A model generated the notes under the pieces. The model saw nothing but the letters and a program-made list of their open reading frames with translations. It did not search any database and had not been told where the DNA came from. Shown here piece by piece: positions 28,159-37,501 of a stretch of DNA of 64,000 nt (positions within the stretch are counted from its first letter, which is position 1; the number at the start of each line of letters is the position of its first letter). A program made the translations under genes and the position numbers. Source of the stretch: Demequina silvatica (GTDB taxonomy: Bacteria > Actinomycetota > Actinomycetes > Actinomycetales > Demequinaceae); contig NZ_BBMA01000004.1 of the NCBI RefSeq assembly GCF_000971215.1, positions 248,001 to 312,000 on the forward strand. The letters run 5' to 3'.

Positions 28159-29604
28159 ATGTCCTTGTCCACCACCGCGCTCGAGACCGTCTCGACCGCC
28201 CGTTCCACCCTCTCGAACCCCTCCCGCACCACCCTCTCCGGCATCACCCTCGACGCCGCGATCGACGACCTCGCCGCCCTGCTCGACGGCGAGGTCGTCC
28301 GTCCGTCCGAGACCGGCTGGGACCAGGCGCGCGCCGCCTGGCAGCTGGGCGTCGACCAGCGGCCCGTCGCCGTGGTGGTCGCCCGGTCCGAGGCCGACAT
28401 CGCCCGCACGCTCCGCCTCGCGTCTCGCATGGGCGTGCGCGTCGCCCCTCAGGGCACCGGTCACGGCGCCGCCGCCGTCGGGGACCTCTCCGACGCCATC
28501 CTGCTGCGGACCGCGGCCCTCGCGTACGTGACGATCGACGCGGAGCGGCGCACCGCCACCGTGGGCGCGGGCGCCACTTGGGGCGACGTGCTCGCGGCCG
28601 CGGCGCCGCACGGGCTCTCAGGGCTGTCCGGATCCTCCGGCACCGTGGGCGTGGTCGGCTACTGCCTGGGCGGCGGGCTCGGATGGCTCGGCCGCCTCCA
28701 CGGGCTGGGCGCGCACTCCGTCCTCTCGGCGCGCGTCGCGCTTCCCGGCGGCGCCGTGGTGGTCGCGTCCGCGTCCGAGCACGCGGACCTGTGGTGGGCG
28801 CTGCGCGGCGGCGGCGGTGCCGGCGTGGTCACCGAGCTCACGGTCCGCCTCTACGACGTCCCGCGCCTCACGGCGGGCACCCTGTGGTGGCCCCGCGAAC
28901 GCGCGGACGAGGTGCTCAAGACCTGGTCCCGCCTGCTGCCCACGCTCCCCCGCGAGATCACGTCGACCGCGCGCGTGCTGCGCTTCCCCGACATCGACGA
29001 GGTGCCCCCGGCCATCCGCGGCGGATCGTTCGTGCTGGTCCAGGCCGCGGTGGTCGGATCCCCGTGGCTCGCCGATCGCCTGCTCGCGCCCCTGCGCGCG
29101 CTCGACCCCGTCATGGACGACGTCGCGCCCGTCACGCCCGACGCCCTCGGGCACCTGGCGATGGACCCGCCCGACCCGTCCGCCGGCGCCGCGGAGGGCG
29201 TGATCCTGGCCTCGCTCGACGACGCCGCGATCGAGGCCTGGCTCGCGGCGCTCGACAGCGACCACTGCGCCGGCGTGGTCGCCGCCGAGCTCCGCCACCT
29301 GGGCGGCGCGCTCGCCCACGGCTCCGTGGACGATGCGGCGCTCACCGGCATCGACGGGGCGGTGGCCGCGGTCGCGGTCGCCCCGGTGACGCCGGCGGCC
29401 GCCCTCGACCAGGCCGTGGCGATGGTCGACGTCGCGCTCGCCTCGCTCGGGCCGTGGGTGGGCGACCACCAGTACGCGAACTTCGTCGAGCGGCCCACCG
29501 CCGAGCGCACGCTCGTCGGGGTCGCCGTGGACCGCCTGGACGCCGTCCGGCTGTCCTACGACCCCGACGGCACGGTGGTCCGCCGCCACGGTCCCACGGA
29601 CTGA
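28159..29604 (+). CDS. FAD-binding (PCMH/BBE-type) oxidoreductase
   Basis: 481 residues. The N-terminal PCMH FAD-binding domain (about 50-230) has PVAVVVARSEADIARTLRLA, QGTGHGAAAVGDL (the His is where 8-alpha-histidyl FAD is attached in this family), LSGSSGTVGVVGYCLGGGLG, and WWALRGGGGAGVVTELTVRLY. The C-terminal part ends in a BBE-like patch (GDHQYANFVE). The Cys used by bicovalent members is replaced by Ser in LSGSSGTVG, so attachment through His only, or not at all, is likelier. The substrate is unknown: sugars, alcohols and alkaloid-like molecules are used by relatives. GGAGG 8 nt upstream supports the ATG. A palindrome cluster in the leader suggests a local repressor, but no regulator gene is adjacent. 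Confidence 0.8.
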   Translation: MSLSTTALETVSTARSTLSNPSRTTLSGITLDAAIDDLAALLDGEVVRPSETGWDQARAAWQLGVDQRPVAVVVARSEADIARTLRLASRMGVRVAPQGTGHGAAAVGDLSDAILLRTAALAYVTIDAERRTATVGAGATWGDVLAAAAPHGLSGLSGSSGTVGVVGYCLGGGLGWLGRLHGLGAHSVLSARVALPGGAVVVASASEHADLWWALRGGGGAGVVTELTVRLYDVPRLTAGTLWWPRERADEVLKTWSRLLPTLPREITSTARVLRFPDIDEVPPAIRGGSFVLVQAAVVGSPWLADRLLAPLRALDPVMDDVAPVTPDALGHLAMDPPDPSAGAAEGVILASLDDAAIEAWLAALDSDHCAGVVAAELRHLGGALAHGSVDDAALTGIDGAVAAVAVAPVTPAAALDQAVAMVDVALASLGPWVGDHQYANFVERPTAERTLVGVAVDRLDAVRLSYDPDGTVVRRHGPTD

Positions 29605-29618
29605 ACGCACGCCTGCGG

Positions 29619-29650
29619 CGCGCCGGTGGGGCCTCGGCCCCGCCGGCGCG
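29619..29650. terminator. Long GC-rich terminator hairpin
   Basis: A stem of up to 15 bp (29619-29633 with 29636-29650, one G.T pair) between converging genes. Confidence 0.7.
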
Positions 29651-29660
29651 TCCGGCCGTC

Positions 29661-29861
29661 TCAGGACGCGCGTGGCGGGCGCACGAGCCGCAGGGGCGGC
29701 ACGAGCCCCGCGTCCGCCAACGCCGACACCGCGCTCGCCTGGTCATCATCGAGCTCGACCCTGGACCGGTCGGACGGTCGCACCTCGATGGTGAGGAACG
29801 ACACCACGCAGTCGCCGCAGCTCCTGCCGCGCATCTCGCACGAATCGCAATCGATCAACAT
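29661..29861 (-). CDS. Small cysteine-rich conserved protein
   Basis: 66 residues beginning MLIDCDSCEMRGRSCGDC: four cysteines spaced C-x2-C-x6-C-x2-C within the first 18 residues, suggesting a zinc or iron site. The rest (VVSFLTIEVRPSDRSRVELD, then an Ala/Leu helix and PPLRLVRPPR) has no recognised motif. I recall similar short proteins annotated as hypothetical beside the exonuclease/UvrC gene in other actinobacteria, but cannot name a family. TAGCGT lies 7 nt before the ATG (29869-29874), arguing for a leaderless start. It is divergent from the exonuclease/UvrC gene. Confidence 0.62.
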   Translation of the reverse strand: MLIDCDSCEMRGRSCGDCVVSFLTIEVRPSDRSRVELDDDQASAVSALADAGLVPPLRLVRPPRAS

Positions 29862-29868
29862 GCTCCTC

Positions 29869-29874
29869 ACGCTA
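29869..29874 (-). promoter_or_regulatory. Leaderless -10 (TAGCGT) of the cysteine-rich gene
   Basis: The minus-strand TAGCGT ends 7 nt before the ATG at 29861. Confidence 0.45.
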
Positions 29875-29957
29875 GAGAGGGGGTCTGACATTGCGATGTG
29901 ATGCCTGGTCCGCACGTGGAAAGGGACGCGGGAGCGGACGCTGTCGGAGGGCTGACG

Positions 29958-29963
29958 TACCGT
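29958..29963 (+). promoter_or_regulatory. Leaderless -10 (TACCGT) of the exonuclease/UvrC gene
   Basis: TACCGT, 7 nt, then the ATG at 29971; no ribosome binding site. Confidence 0.5.
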
Positions 29964-29970
29964 CGTTCGC

Positions 29971-31698
29971 ATGACAGGCCCCTCCTCCACCGTCGAGCAG
30001 CTGCTGCACCAGCAGCGCTCCTTCGAGGACGTCGGCGAGCCTCTGCACCGCACCACCTTCGTGGTGGTCGACCTCGAGACCACCGGCACCTCTCCGGGCA
30101 CCGCGCGGATCACGGAGATCGGCGCGGTCAAGACGCGCGGCGGGGAGGTGATCGGCGAGTTCCAGACGCTCGTCGACCCGGGGATGCCCATCCCGCCCAT
30201 GATCGTCGCGCTCACCGGCATCACGGACGCGATGCTGGTGGCCGCCCCGCGCATCGAGGCGGTGCTGCCCGCGTTCCTCGAGTTCCTCGGGGACGCGGTC
30301 CTGGTCGCGCACAACGCCCCCTTCGACACCGGCTTCCTGCGCGCGGCGTGCAAGGAGCACGGCTACCGCTGGCCGGGCAACCAGGTGGTCGACACGGTGA
30401 CGCTCGCGCGCCGCGCGACCACCAAGGAGGAGGCGCCCAACAAGAAGCTGTCCACGCTCGCGCGGGTGTTCGGCACCACCGTGGAGCCGAACCACCGCGC
30501 GCTTGAGGACGCGCGCGCCACCTCCGAGATCCTCCACCGCATGCTCGAGCGCATCGCGGCGTTCGGCATCACGCACCGCGAGGACCTCGACGCGCTGCGC
30601 AACCCGATGCCGGAGTCCATCCGGAAGAAGTCGGCGATGGCGGAGGGCGTCCCACCCAAGCCCGGCGTCTACATCTTCCGCGGCCCCCGAGGCGAGCGTC
30701 TCTACGTGGGCACCTCGAAGAACCTGCGGTCGCGCGTGAAGTCGTACTTCACCACCGCGGAGCAGCGGCGCTCCATCAGGGACATGCTCGAGCTCGCGGC
30801 GGGCGTCGACACCATCGTATGCGCCACCGAGCTCGAGGCGAACGTGCGCGAGGTGCGGCTGATCGCCCAGTACAAGCCCCGCTACAACCGCAGGTCGGCA
30901 CGGCCGGAACGGACCCCCTGGGTGAGGCTCACGGAGGAGCGGTACCCCCGGCTCGTGGTCTCGCGCGCGGTCGCCGGTCCCGAGGGCGCGCTCGGACCCA
31001 TGCGGTCGGGCGGTGACGCCCGGCTCGCCATCGAGGTCCTCCAGGGAGCGCTCGGGATCCGCACGTGCACCACGCGTCTCCCGATCACCCCGCGCACGGG
31101 AGCGCGCGCCTGTCTCCTCAAGGACCTCGGCGCGTGCGCCGCACCGTGCGTCCGCGGCGAGGCGTCGGGCTACGACTCGACCGCCGAGGCCGCGCGCACC
31201 GCCCTGCATCGCGACCCGACCGCGGTGGTGGACGCGATCCAGCAGCAGATCGCGGAGCGCGCCGAGGCGCTGGACTACGAACGCGCGGCTGAGCTCCGCG
31301 ACGGCGTGAGCGCCGTCATCGACGGCGCGATGCGCGCGCAGCGGCTGGCCGCGCTCGCCCGCTGCGGGATCGTGGCGGTGCGCCGCGTCGGCGACGGGTG
31401 GGACGTCGCCGCGTTCCGTGGAGGCGCGCTGGTGGGCTCGGAGCGTGTCAAGGACGGCGTGTGGGACGCCGCGGACCGCCTGCACACGCTCACGGACGAC
31501 CTGGGCCTGGAACAAGAGGTGCTGATCGAGGAGCGCGAGCTCGTGTCGCGATGGATCGAGTCGCCGGGCACCCGCCTGCTCTACGTCGACGGCGAGTGGT
31601 CGAACCCCGTCGGCGGAGCGGGCCGCCATGCGCGCTGGGTCGAGGCGCGCAACGCGGACCGCAGCGCGCGCCCGCTCACGCGCGGGCGAGAGGAGTAG
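29971..31698 (+). CDS. DEDDh exonuclease fused to a GIY-YIG/UvrC-like nuclease (Rv2191-like)
   Basis: 575 residues. Residues about 28-200 are a DnaQ-type 3'-5' exonuclease with ExoI VVDLETTG, ExoII VAHNAPFDTGF and ExoIII NHRALEDARAT (DEDDh). Residues about 228-310 are a GIY-YIG nuclease (PKPGVYIFRGPRGERLYVGT, then SKNLRSRVKSYF), as in UvrC and Cho. A Cys-containing block (CLLKDLGACAAPC) and a UVR-like helix pair (ALDYERAAELRDGVSAV) follow. The domain order matches mycobacterial Rv2191 and suggests combined incision and trimming in nucleotide excision repair. The C-terminal RNase H-like UvrC nuclease domain is absent. Convergent with trpD, 22 nt apart. Confidence 0.88.
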   Translation: MTGPSSTVEQLLHQQRSFEDVGEPLHRTTFVVVDLETTGTSPGTARITEIGAVKTRGGEVIGEFQTLVDPGMPIPPMIVALTGITDAMLVAAPRIEAVLPAFLEFLGDAVLVAHNAPFDTGFLRAACKEHGYRWPGNQVVDTVTLARRATTKEEAPNKKLSTLARVFGTTVEPNHRALEDARATSEILHRMLERIAAFGITHREDLDALRNPMPESIRKKSAMAEGVPPKPGVYIFRGPRGERLYVGTSKNLRSRVKSYFTTAEQRRSIRDMLELAAGVDTIVCATELEANVREVRLIAQYKPRYNRRSARPERTPWVRLTEERYPRLVVSRAVAGPEGALGPMRSGGDARLAIEVLQGALGIRTCTTRLPITPRTGARACLLKDLGACAAPCVRGEASGYDSTAEAARTALHRDPTAVVDAIQQQIAERAEALDYERAAELRDGVSAVIDGAMRAQRLAALARCGIVAVRRVGDGWDVAAFRGGALVGSERVKDGVWDAADRLHTLTDDLGLEQEVLIEERELVSRWIESPGTRLLYVDGEWSNPVGGAGRHARWVEARNADRSARPLTRGREE

Positions 31699-31720
31699 GC
31701 GTAGTCCGGGGCCGCGTGCC

Positions 31721-32761
31721 TCAGGACCGCGTCGCCGCGACCCACCGGTCGAGGACGTTCGCGGCCGCACCCGAGTCGACCGCGCGCGCGGCGTGCTCCA
31801 TGCCGGCCTCGAACCGCTCCACCAGGGTGCCGCTCGAGGTCCCCGGCAGGGTCGCGTCGGCCACGAGGCCCGACGCGGCGTTGAGCAGGACCGTGTCGCG
31901 CACCGGGCCGGCGGCGCCCGCGAGCACGTCGCGCACCACCGCGGCGTTCTCCTCCGCGTCGCCTCCGCGCAGGTCCCCGAGGGTGATCCGGGCGAGCCCG
32001 AGGTCCGCGACCGGGTCGAGGCGCAGCTCGGTGACCCCGCCGCCGCGCACCTCCCAGACCGTGGCGGCGCCCGTCGGCGCGAGCTCGTCGAGGCCGTCGT
32101 CGCCGTGGAACACCAGCGCCTCGCGCCCCTGCGACGCGATGACGCCGGCGAGCACGGGCGACACGCGCAGCGACGACGAACCGATGGCGGTCGCCTGCGG
32201 CTGCGCCGGGTTGGTCAGCGGGCCCAGGATGTTGAGCGTGGTGGGGATGCCCAGCTCCTTGCGGATCGGCATCGCGAAGCGCATCGCGGGGTGGAACACC
32301 TGGGCGAAGCAGAACGTGATGCCCACCTCGGTGGCGAGCTCCTTGACCCGCTCGACGGGGAGGTCGAGGCGTACGCCTAGCGCGCCGAGCACGTCCGCGG
32401 AGCCCGACTTCGACGTGGCGGCGCGGTTGCCGTGCTTGACCACCGTGGGTCCGGCGCCCGCGATCACGATCGACGCCATGGTCGAGATGTTGACGGTGTG
32501 CGCGCCGTCGCCGCCCGTGCCGACGATGTCGACGGTGCGACCGGGCACCTCGAAGCGAACCGCGTGCTCGAGCATGGCGGCGGCGAGGCCGGCCACCTCC
32601 TCGGGGGTCTCGCGCTTGACGCGCAGCGCCGCGAGGAACGCGCCCATCACCACAGGCGAGGCGGAGTCGGTGAGCACCAGGTCCATGACGGCCCCGGTCT
32701 CCTCGGCCGTGAGGTCCTCGTGCTCGACCAGGCGCGCGAGCAGGTCCTGGAGCGTGGGCAT
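31721..32761 (-). CDS. trpD: Anthranilate phosphoribosyltransferase
   Basis: 346 residues. Catalyses anthranilate + PRPP to phosphoribosyl-anthranilate in tryptophan synthesis. Family motifs: VDIVGTGGDGAHTVNIST (PRPP loop, about 80-97), KHGNRAATSKSGSADVL, FAQVFHPAMRF and NILGPLTNPAQP. Full length, with no missing residues noted. No other trp gene is in the window, so this is a stand-alone trpD beside the cytochrome genes, as in mycobacteria. It starts 8 nt after the receiver-like gene on the same strand, so the two are probably co-transcribed. Confidence 0.93.
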   Translation of the reverse strand: MPTLQDLLARLVEHEDLTAEETGAVMDLVLTDSASPVVMGAFLAALRVKRETPEEVAGLAAAMLEHAVRFEVPGRTVDIVGTGGDGAHTVNISTMASIVIAGAGPTVVKHGNRAATSKSGSADVLGALGVRLDLPVERVKELATEVGITFCFAQVFHPAMRFAMPIRKELGIPTTLNILGPLTNPAQPQATAIGSSSLRVSPVLAGVIASQGREALVFHGDDGLDELAPTGAATVWEVRGGGVTELRLDPVADLGLARITLGDLRGGDAEENAAVVRDVLAGAAGPVRDTVLLNAASGLVADATLPGTSSGTLVERFEAGMEHAARAVDSGAAANVLDRWVAATRS

Positions 32762-32769
32762 CGCGCGCC

Positions 32770-33192
32770 TCAGGCGGTCGCGGGAGCGAAGAACGAGTCG
32801 ACCGCGTCGCGCACCGCGAACGGGTCGAGCGGGTGCGACACCGCCGCGTCGGCCTCCGACCAGGTCGCGAGCCAGGCGTCACCGGGACGGCCCACGAGCA
32901 GCAGGATCGGCGGGAGCACGTACAGCTCGTGGCGCATCTGGCGCGCGATCGCCATGCCGCCCACCTTCGCGGCCTCGCCGTCGAGGATGACCAGGTCGAA
33001 CTCGGACGAGTCCACCGCGTCGATCACGGCCGCGTGCGTCGCGGTCTCGGTCCACTCGATCGGACGCCCGTGGGTGGTCGGGCCGACCGCGAAGCGCACC
33101 TTCTCGCGCACGTTGCGATCGTCGCTGTACAGGAGGATGCGAGCCTTGCGGACGGCCACGTCCCCGGACTCGTGCTTGACCACGTCGCTCAT
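32770..33192 (-). CDS. Receiver-domain-like protein without output domain
   Basis: 140 residues. ARILLYSDDRNVREKVRFAV resembles the first strand and acidic pair of response-regulator receiver domains, and FDLVILDGEAAKVGGMAIAR gives the phospho-acceptor Asp position (about residue 79). A Lys near the end of the domain, normally conserved, is not evident: the PILLLVGRPGDAWLA segment has Gly-Arg there. There is no DNA-binding domain. It may be a stand-alone or pseudo-receiver. It is upstream of trpD in one operon and divergent from ctaE. CAGAAT lies 7 nt before the ATG at 33192. Confidence 0.65.
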   Translation of the reverse strand: MSDVVKHESGDVAVRKARILLYSDDRNVREKVRFAVGPTTHGRPIEWTETATHAAVIDAVDSSEFDLVILDGEAAKVGGMAIARQMRHELYVLPPILLLVGRPGDAWLATWSEADAAVSHPLDPFAVRDAVDSFFAPATA

Positions 33193-33230
33193 GGCGCCCA
33201 TTCTGGCACGACACCAGGGCCGGTCCGCCC

Positions 33231-33240
33231 CGCATCGTCC
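33231..33240 (-). repeat. GGACGATGCG element, divergent receiver/ctaE gap
   Basis: Exact minus-strand copy, extending as GGGCGG, in the 167-bp divergent region. Confidence 0.6.
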
Positions 33241-33346
33241 CGTCGCCGGCGGCCACGGGCACCGGGTGCCGAGGCGGCTCGCGCGGCCGTGGGAACACAT
33301 GCCGACGTTCGGCCGTTGGATGGTGAGTCCCGGGTGCTCCGTACGC

Positions 33347-33352
33347 TTTAAT
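33347..33352 (+). promoter_or_regulatory. ctaE: Leaderless -10 (TTTAAT) of ctaE
   Basis: TTTAAT, 7 nt, then the ATG at 33360; no ribosome binding site. An in-frame ATG at 33351 overlaps the hexamer. Confidence 0.45.
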
Positions 33353-33359
33353 GGGACCT

Positions 33360-33989
33360 ATGTCCCACGCCACGACTGCGCCGTCGCCCATCCACGCGAC
33401 CCGGCCCAATCAGGTAGCCGTCGGCACCATCGTGTGGCTGAGCTCCGAGCTGATGTTCTTCGCGGGTCTTTTCGCGATGTACTTCACCCTGCGTGCTCAG
33501 GTTCCCGAGGTCTGGGCCGACAAGACCGAGCTGCTGAACATCCCCTTCGCCCTCGCCAACACCACCGTCCTGGTGCTGTCCTCCTTCACCGCCCAGGCGG
33601 GCGTGTGGGCGGCCGAGCGCTACCAGCGCCGCCGTACGGGCAAGCTGTACCAGGTCAAGGGCTGGGGCATGCATGAGTGGTTCGTGCTCACGTACATCAT
33701 GGGCTCGGTGTTCATCGCCGGCCAGGTGTACGAGTACGCGATGCTCATCTCGGAGGGGCTGACGATCTCGTCGAGCCCCTACGGCTCCGTCTTCTACCTG
33801 ACCACCGGCTTCCACGGCCTCCACGTGCTCGGCGGTCTCATCGCCATGCTGTTCGTCCTCGCGCGCTCGTTCGCCGCGAAGAAGTTCGGCCCGCACGAGG
33901 CGACGACCACCATCGTCGTCTCGTACTACTGGCACTTCGTCGACGTGGTGTGGATCGCGCTGTTCGCCGTGATCTACCTGATCCAGTAA
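33360..33989 (+). CDS. ctaE: Cytochrome c oxidase subunit III
   Basis: 209 residues, five membrane helices. Typical segments are [66 protein letters not shown] and [22 protein letters not shown]. It is part of the aa3 terminal oxidase in the cytoplasmic membrane; the other subunits are encoded at 41.9-44.9 kb. First gene of ctaE-qcrC-qcrA-qcrB, which fits the bc1-aa3 supercomplex of actinobacteria. The ATG at 33360 (MSHATT) is chosen from the promoter spacing; 33351 would add MGP. Confidence 0.93.
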   Translation: MSHATTAPSPIHATRPNQVAVGTIVWLSSELMFFAGLFAMYFTLRAQVPEVWADKTELLNIPFALANTTVLVLSSFTAQAGVWAAERYQRRRTGKLYQVKGWGMHEWFVLTYIMGSVFIAGQVYEYAMLISEGLTISSSPYGSVFYLTTGFHGLHVLGGLIAMLFVLARSFAAKKFGPHEATTTIVVSYYWHFVDVVWIALFAVIYLIQ

Positions 33990-34001
33990 GGGCTGATCAC
34001 C

Positions 34002-34787
34002 GTGAACGCACTCGCACGTCACCGCTACCACCGCGCCGCGCCGGTGGTCCTCGTCCTCCTCCTCCTCGCCCTCATCGCCGGCGTCGCCGCCGCGGTCTCC
34101 ACCGCATCGTCCGCCGAGGCCACCACGGCCACCGCCGACGACGTCACCGAGGGCCAGAAGCTCTTCGCCGCCAACTGCGCGTCCTGCCACGGCCTCGACG
34201 CCCAGGGCACCGACGGCGTCGCCCCCTCGCTCGTGGGCGTGGGTGCCGCGGCCGTCGACTTCCAGGTCGGCACCGGCCGCATGCCCATGCAGGCCTCCGG
34301 CCCGCAGGCCCGCGCGAAGGCGCCGCAGTTCTCCCAGGAGGAGATCTCGCAGCTCGCCGCGTTCGTCGCGTCGCTCGGCGCCGGCCCCGCCATCCCCACC
34401 GAGGAGCAGGTCGACCCCGCGCTCGGCGATCCGGCGAACGGCATGGAGCTCTTCCGCACCAACTGCGCCATGTGCCACGGCTCCGTCGGCGGCGGCGGTG
34501 CCCTCACGCAGGGCAAGTACGCGCCGAACCTGTGGGAGACCACTCCCACCCACATCTACGAGGCTATGCTCACCGGCCCGCAGTCGATGCCGGTGTTCAA
34601 CGACGCCAACATCGACCCCGAGGGCAAGCGCGACATCATCGCCTACCTCAAGGCGCAGGACGAGGGCTCGCCGGGCGGTCTCCGCCTCGGCACCATCGGC
34701 CCCGTCGCCGAGGGCATGTGGGGGTGGCTCGTCGCCCTCGGACTCATCATCGCCAGCACCGTGTGGATTGGAAGCCGTTCTTCATGA
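34002..34787 (+). CDS. qcrC: Cytochrome bc1 complex dihaem cytochrome c subunit
   Basis: 261 residues. N-terminal membrane anchor or signal (about 13-33, PVVLVLLLLALIAGVAAAV), then two cytochrome c domains with haem motifs CASCH (about 59-63) and CAMCH (about 157-161), distal Met candidates (GRMPM, QSMPVF) and a C-terminal membrane helix (MWGWLVALGLIIASTVWI). The dihaem form replaces soluble cytochrome c and hands electrons directly to the aa3 oxidase. GTG start with AAGGG upstream. The stop overlaps the qcrA start (ATGA). Confidence 0.93.
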   Translation: MNALARHRYHRAAPVVLVLLLLALIAGVAAAVSTASSAEATTATADDVTEGQKLFAANCASCHGLDAQGTDGVAPSLVGVGAAAVDFQVGTGRMPMQASGPQARAKAPQFSQEEISQLAAFVASLGAGPAIPTEEQVDPALGDPANGMELFRTNCAMCHGSVGGGGALTQGKYAPNLWETTPTHIYEAMLTGPQSMPVFNDANIDPEGKRDIIAYLKAQDEGSPGGLRLGTIGPVAEGMWGWLVALGLIIASTVWIGSRSS

Positions 34788-35866
34788 GCACCACTGAGAA
34801 CTCGACCGGGCACGGCCCCGAGGGCTCGGAGACCACCAACGGCTTCGAGAACCCGGGCATGCCCTACCACCGCCCGCGCCGCGCGGACGTGGACCCCAAG
34901 GCCGACAAGAAGGCCGAGCGCCAGGTAGCCGCCCTCTTCGGCGTGTCGATCGTCGGCACCGTCATCGCCGTCGGCTCGTACATGGCGCTCGACATGACCG
35001 ACGAGATCGACTCGATCCGGTTCGTCAACATGGCGATCGGCCTCGGCATCTTCCTCGCCATGATGGGCATCGGCCTCGGCGCGATCCACTGGGCCAAGAC
35101 CCTCATGCGCGACCACGAGATGGTCGAGGAGCGTCACGCGCTCCGCTCGTCCGACGAGTCCCGCGAGGGCGCCATCCAGAACCTCAAGGACGGCGCCGAG
35201 GACTCCGGCCTGGGCGGCGTCAAGCGCCGTCCGGTGCTCGTGGGCTCGATGCTCACCGCGCTGCTCGCCGCCCCGCTCGCCATCCTGTGGCCGCAGATCG
35301 GCAACATGGGCGCGGACTGGAACACGTCGAACTTCGGCCACACCATGTGGCGCAAGGGCATGAAGCTCACGCGCGACCCCGACGGCACGCCCATCAAGGC
35401 GTCGGACGTCACCATCGGCTCCGCGTTCCACGTGATCCCCGAGGGACTCAACGAGCTCGAGCACCACAAGATCGAGGAGAAGGCCAAGGCCGTCGTCCTC
35501 CTGCTCCGCCTCGACCCGCGCGACCTCAACCTGCAGCCGGGCCGCGAGGACTGGTCCTTCGACGGCATCATCGCGTTCTCGAAGATCTGCACGCACGTCG
35601 GCTGCCCCGTGGCGCTGTACGAGCAGCAGACCCACCACCTGCTGTGCCCGTGCCACCAGTCGACGTTCGACGTCGCCAACGGCGCCAAGGTGGTCTTCGG
35701 TCCCGCGAAGCGTCCGCTCCCCCAGCTCCCGATCACGGTCGACGACGAGGGCTACATCATCGCCCAGAGCGACTTCCACGAGCCGATCGGCCCGTCCTAC
35801 TGGACGCGCCTCAAGGACACCTCCGACGGCCTGCACGCCGATGAGACCGAGGGGAGCAGCCACTGA
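34784..35866 (+). CDS. qcrA: Cytochrome bc1 complex Rieske iron-sulfur subunit
   Basis: 360 residues. An actinobacterial-type Rieske protein with three membrane helices (about 46-67, 81-101, 149-168) before the soluble domain. The 2Fe-2S ligands lie in CTHVGC (about 268-273) and CPCHQS (about 287-292). It transfers electrons from menaquinol to the QcrC haems. The ATG overlaps the qcrC stop, and the qcrA TGA shares its A with the qcrB ATG (TGATG), so the three genes are translationally coupled. Confidence 0.93.
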   Translation: MSTTENSTGHGPEGSETTNGFENPGMPYHRPRRADVDPKADKKAERQVAALFGVSIVGTVIAVGSYMALDMTDEIDSIRFVNMAIGLGIFLAMMGIGLGAIHWAKTLMRDHEMVEERHALRSSDESREGAIQNLKDGAEDSGLGGVKRRPVLVGSMLTALLAAPLAILWPQIGNMGADWNTSNFGHTMWRKGMKLTRDPDGTPIKASDVTIGSAFHVIPEGLNELEHHKIEEKAKAVVLLLRLDPRDLNLQPGREDWSFDGIIAFSKICTHVGCPVALYEQQTHHLLCPCHQSTFDVANGAKVVFGPAKRPLPQLPITVDDEGYIIAQSDFHEPIGPSYWTRLKDTSDGLHADETEGSSH

Positions 35867-37488
35867 TGGGCGCTCGCGTCAACACCGCTGCCGCCGGCAC
35901 GGCCAACTGGGTCGACGAGCGCACCTCGATCGGCGGGTTCGTCAAGTTCTTCGCGCGCAAGCTGTTCCCCGACCACTGGTCGTTCATGCTGGGCGAGATC
36001 GCGCTGTACTCGTTCATCGTCCTGCTGCTGTCGGGCGTGTTCCTCACCGCGTTCTTCGTCCCGTCGATGACGATCGTCACGTACGACGGACCCCTCGCGA
36101 CCATGCAGGGCGTGGAGATGTCCGAGGCCTTCGCCTCGACGCTGCACATGTCGTTCGAGGTCCCCGGCGGCCTCCTCATGCGCCAGATCCACCACTGGTC
36201 GGCGCTGCTGTTCACCGCCGCGATCGTCACCCACATGGCTCGCGTGTTCTTCACCGGCGCGTTCCGCAAGCCGCGCGAGCTCAACTGGCTCGTCGGCTTC
36301 ACGCTGATGATCCTGTCGCTCGCGGCGGGCTTCTCGGGCTACTCGCTCCCCGACGACGTGCTCTCCGGCAACGGCCTGCGCATCATCGAAGGCGTCACCC
36401 GCTCGATCCCGATCGTCGGCGAGTACATCTCGTACTGGATCTTCGGCGGCGAGTTCCCCGGCGAGATCCTCATCCCCCGCCTGTTCACCATGCACATCCT
36501 GCTGGTGCCCGGCCTCATCCTCGTGCTGATCGCGCTGCACCTGTTCCTGGTGTTCCTGCACAAGCACACGCAGTACCCGGGCGGCGGCCGCAAGCACACC
36601 AACGTGGTGGGCCTGCCCCTCTTCCCCGTGTACACCGCGAAGGCCGGCGGTTTCTTCTTCGTCGTCTTCGGCATCGTCGCGCTGGTCGCGGCCGTGTTCA
36701 CCATCAACCCGGTGTGGAACTACGGCCCGTACGACCCGTCGCCCGTGTCGGCCGGCACGCAGCCCGACTGGTACATCCTGTTCGTCGACGGCGCCCTGCG
36801 CCTCATGCCGGGCTGGCTGTTCGACGTGATCCCGATGGAGTGGGAGATCTGGGGCTACACGCTGTCCTGGAACCTCCTCATCCCCGCGCTGATCCTGCCG
36901 GGCCTGTTCTTCGGCTTCCTCGCGCTGTACCCGTGGATCGAGGCCTGGGCCACCGGCGACCGCGGCGAGAAGCACGTGCTCGACCGTCCGCGCAACGCGC
37001 CGGTCCGCACCGGCATCGGCGTCGCCCTCATCACGTTCTACGTGGTGCTGGTGATGGAGGGCTCGAACGACATCATCGCGAACCTCTTCCACCTGTCGCT
37101 CAACGACCTCACCTACTTCTTCCGGATCGGCATCTTCGTGCTGCCGGTGCTCGCGTTCTGGATCACCCGTCGCATCTGCTTCGGCCTCCAGCGCAAGGAC
37201 CGCGAGCTGGTGCTGCACGGCAAGGAGACCGGCCGGATCGTGCGTCACGAGCACGGCGAGTACGTCGAGGTCCACGAGCCGCTCACCGACCAGGAGCGCT
37301 GGCTGCTCGTCTCCTACGACGACATCGCCCCGCTCGAGATCGAGGACGAGTACAACGACCGCGGCGTGCGCCGCAAGGGCTACCGGTGGGACCGCTTCAA
37401 GAAGTGGCTGTCGCACCTGTACTTCGAGAAGCGCATCTCCCCCGTCACCCCGGAGGAGCTCGAGGCCGCGAAGCACGAGCACCACTAG
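35866..37488 (+). CDS. qcrB: Cytochrome bc1 complex cytochrome b subunit
   Basis: 540 residues, eight or nine membrane helices. Haem-ligating histidine pairs are in QIHHWSALLFTAAIVTHMAR and in the MHILLVPGLILVLIALHLFL helix. The quinol-site region includes GFSGYSLPDDVLSGNGLR and PDWYILFVDGALRLMP (PDWY replaces the PEWY of other b cytochromes). The ~120-residue C-terminal extension is charged and cytoplasmic, usual for actinobacterial QcrB, the target of Q203-type inhibitors in mycobacteria. Ends the operon at a terminator hairpin. Confidence 0.93.
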   Translation: MGARVNTAAAGTANWVDERTSIGGFVKFFARKLFPDHWSFMLGEIALYSFIVLLLSGVFLTAFFVPSMTIVTYDGPLATMQGVEMSEAFASTLHMSFEVPGGLLMRQIHHWSALLFTAAIVTHMARVFFTGAFRKPRELNWLVGFTLMILSLAAGFSGYSLPDDVLSGNGLRIIEGVTRSIPIVGEYISYWIFGGEFPGEILIPRLFTMHILLVPGLILVLIALHLFLVFLHKHTQYPGGGRKHTNVVGLPLFPVYTAKAGGFFFVVFGIVALVAAVFTINPVWNYGPYDPSPVSAGTQPDWYILFVDGALRLMPGWLFDVIPMEWEIWGYTLSWNLLIPALILPGLFFGFLALYPWIEAWATGDRGEKHVLDRPRNAPVRTGIGVALITFYVVLVMEGSNDIIANLFHLSLNDLTYFFRIGIFVLPVLAFWITRRICFGLQRKDRELVLHGKETGRIVRHEHGEYVEVHEPLTDQERWLLVSYDDIAPLEIEDEYNDRGVRRKGYRWDRFKKWLSHLYFEKRISPVTPEELEAAKHEHH

Positions 37489-37501
37489 CAGCACCGTCCG
37501 C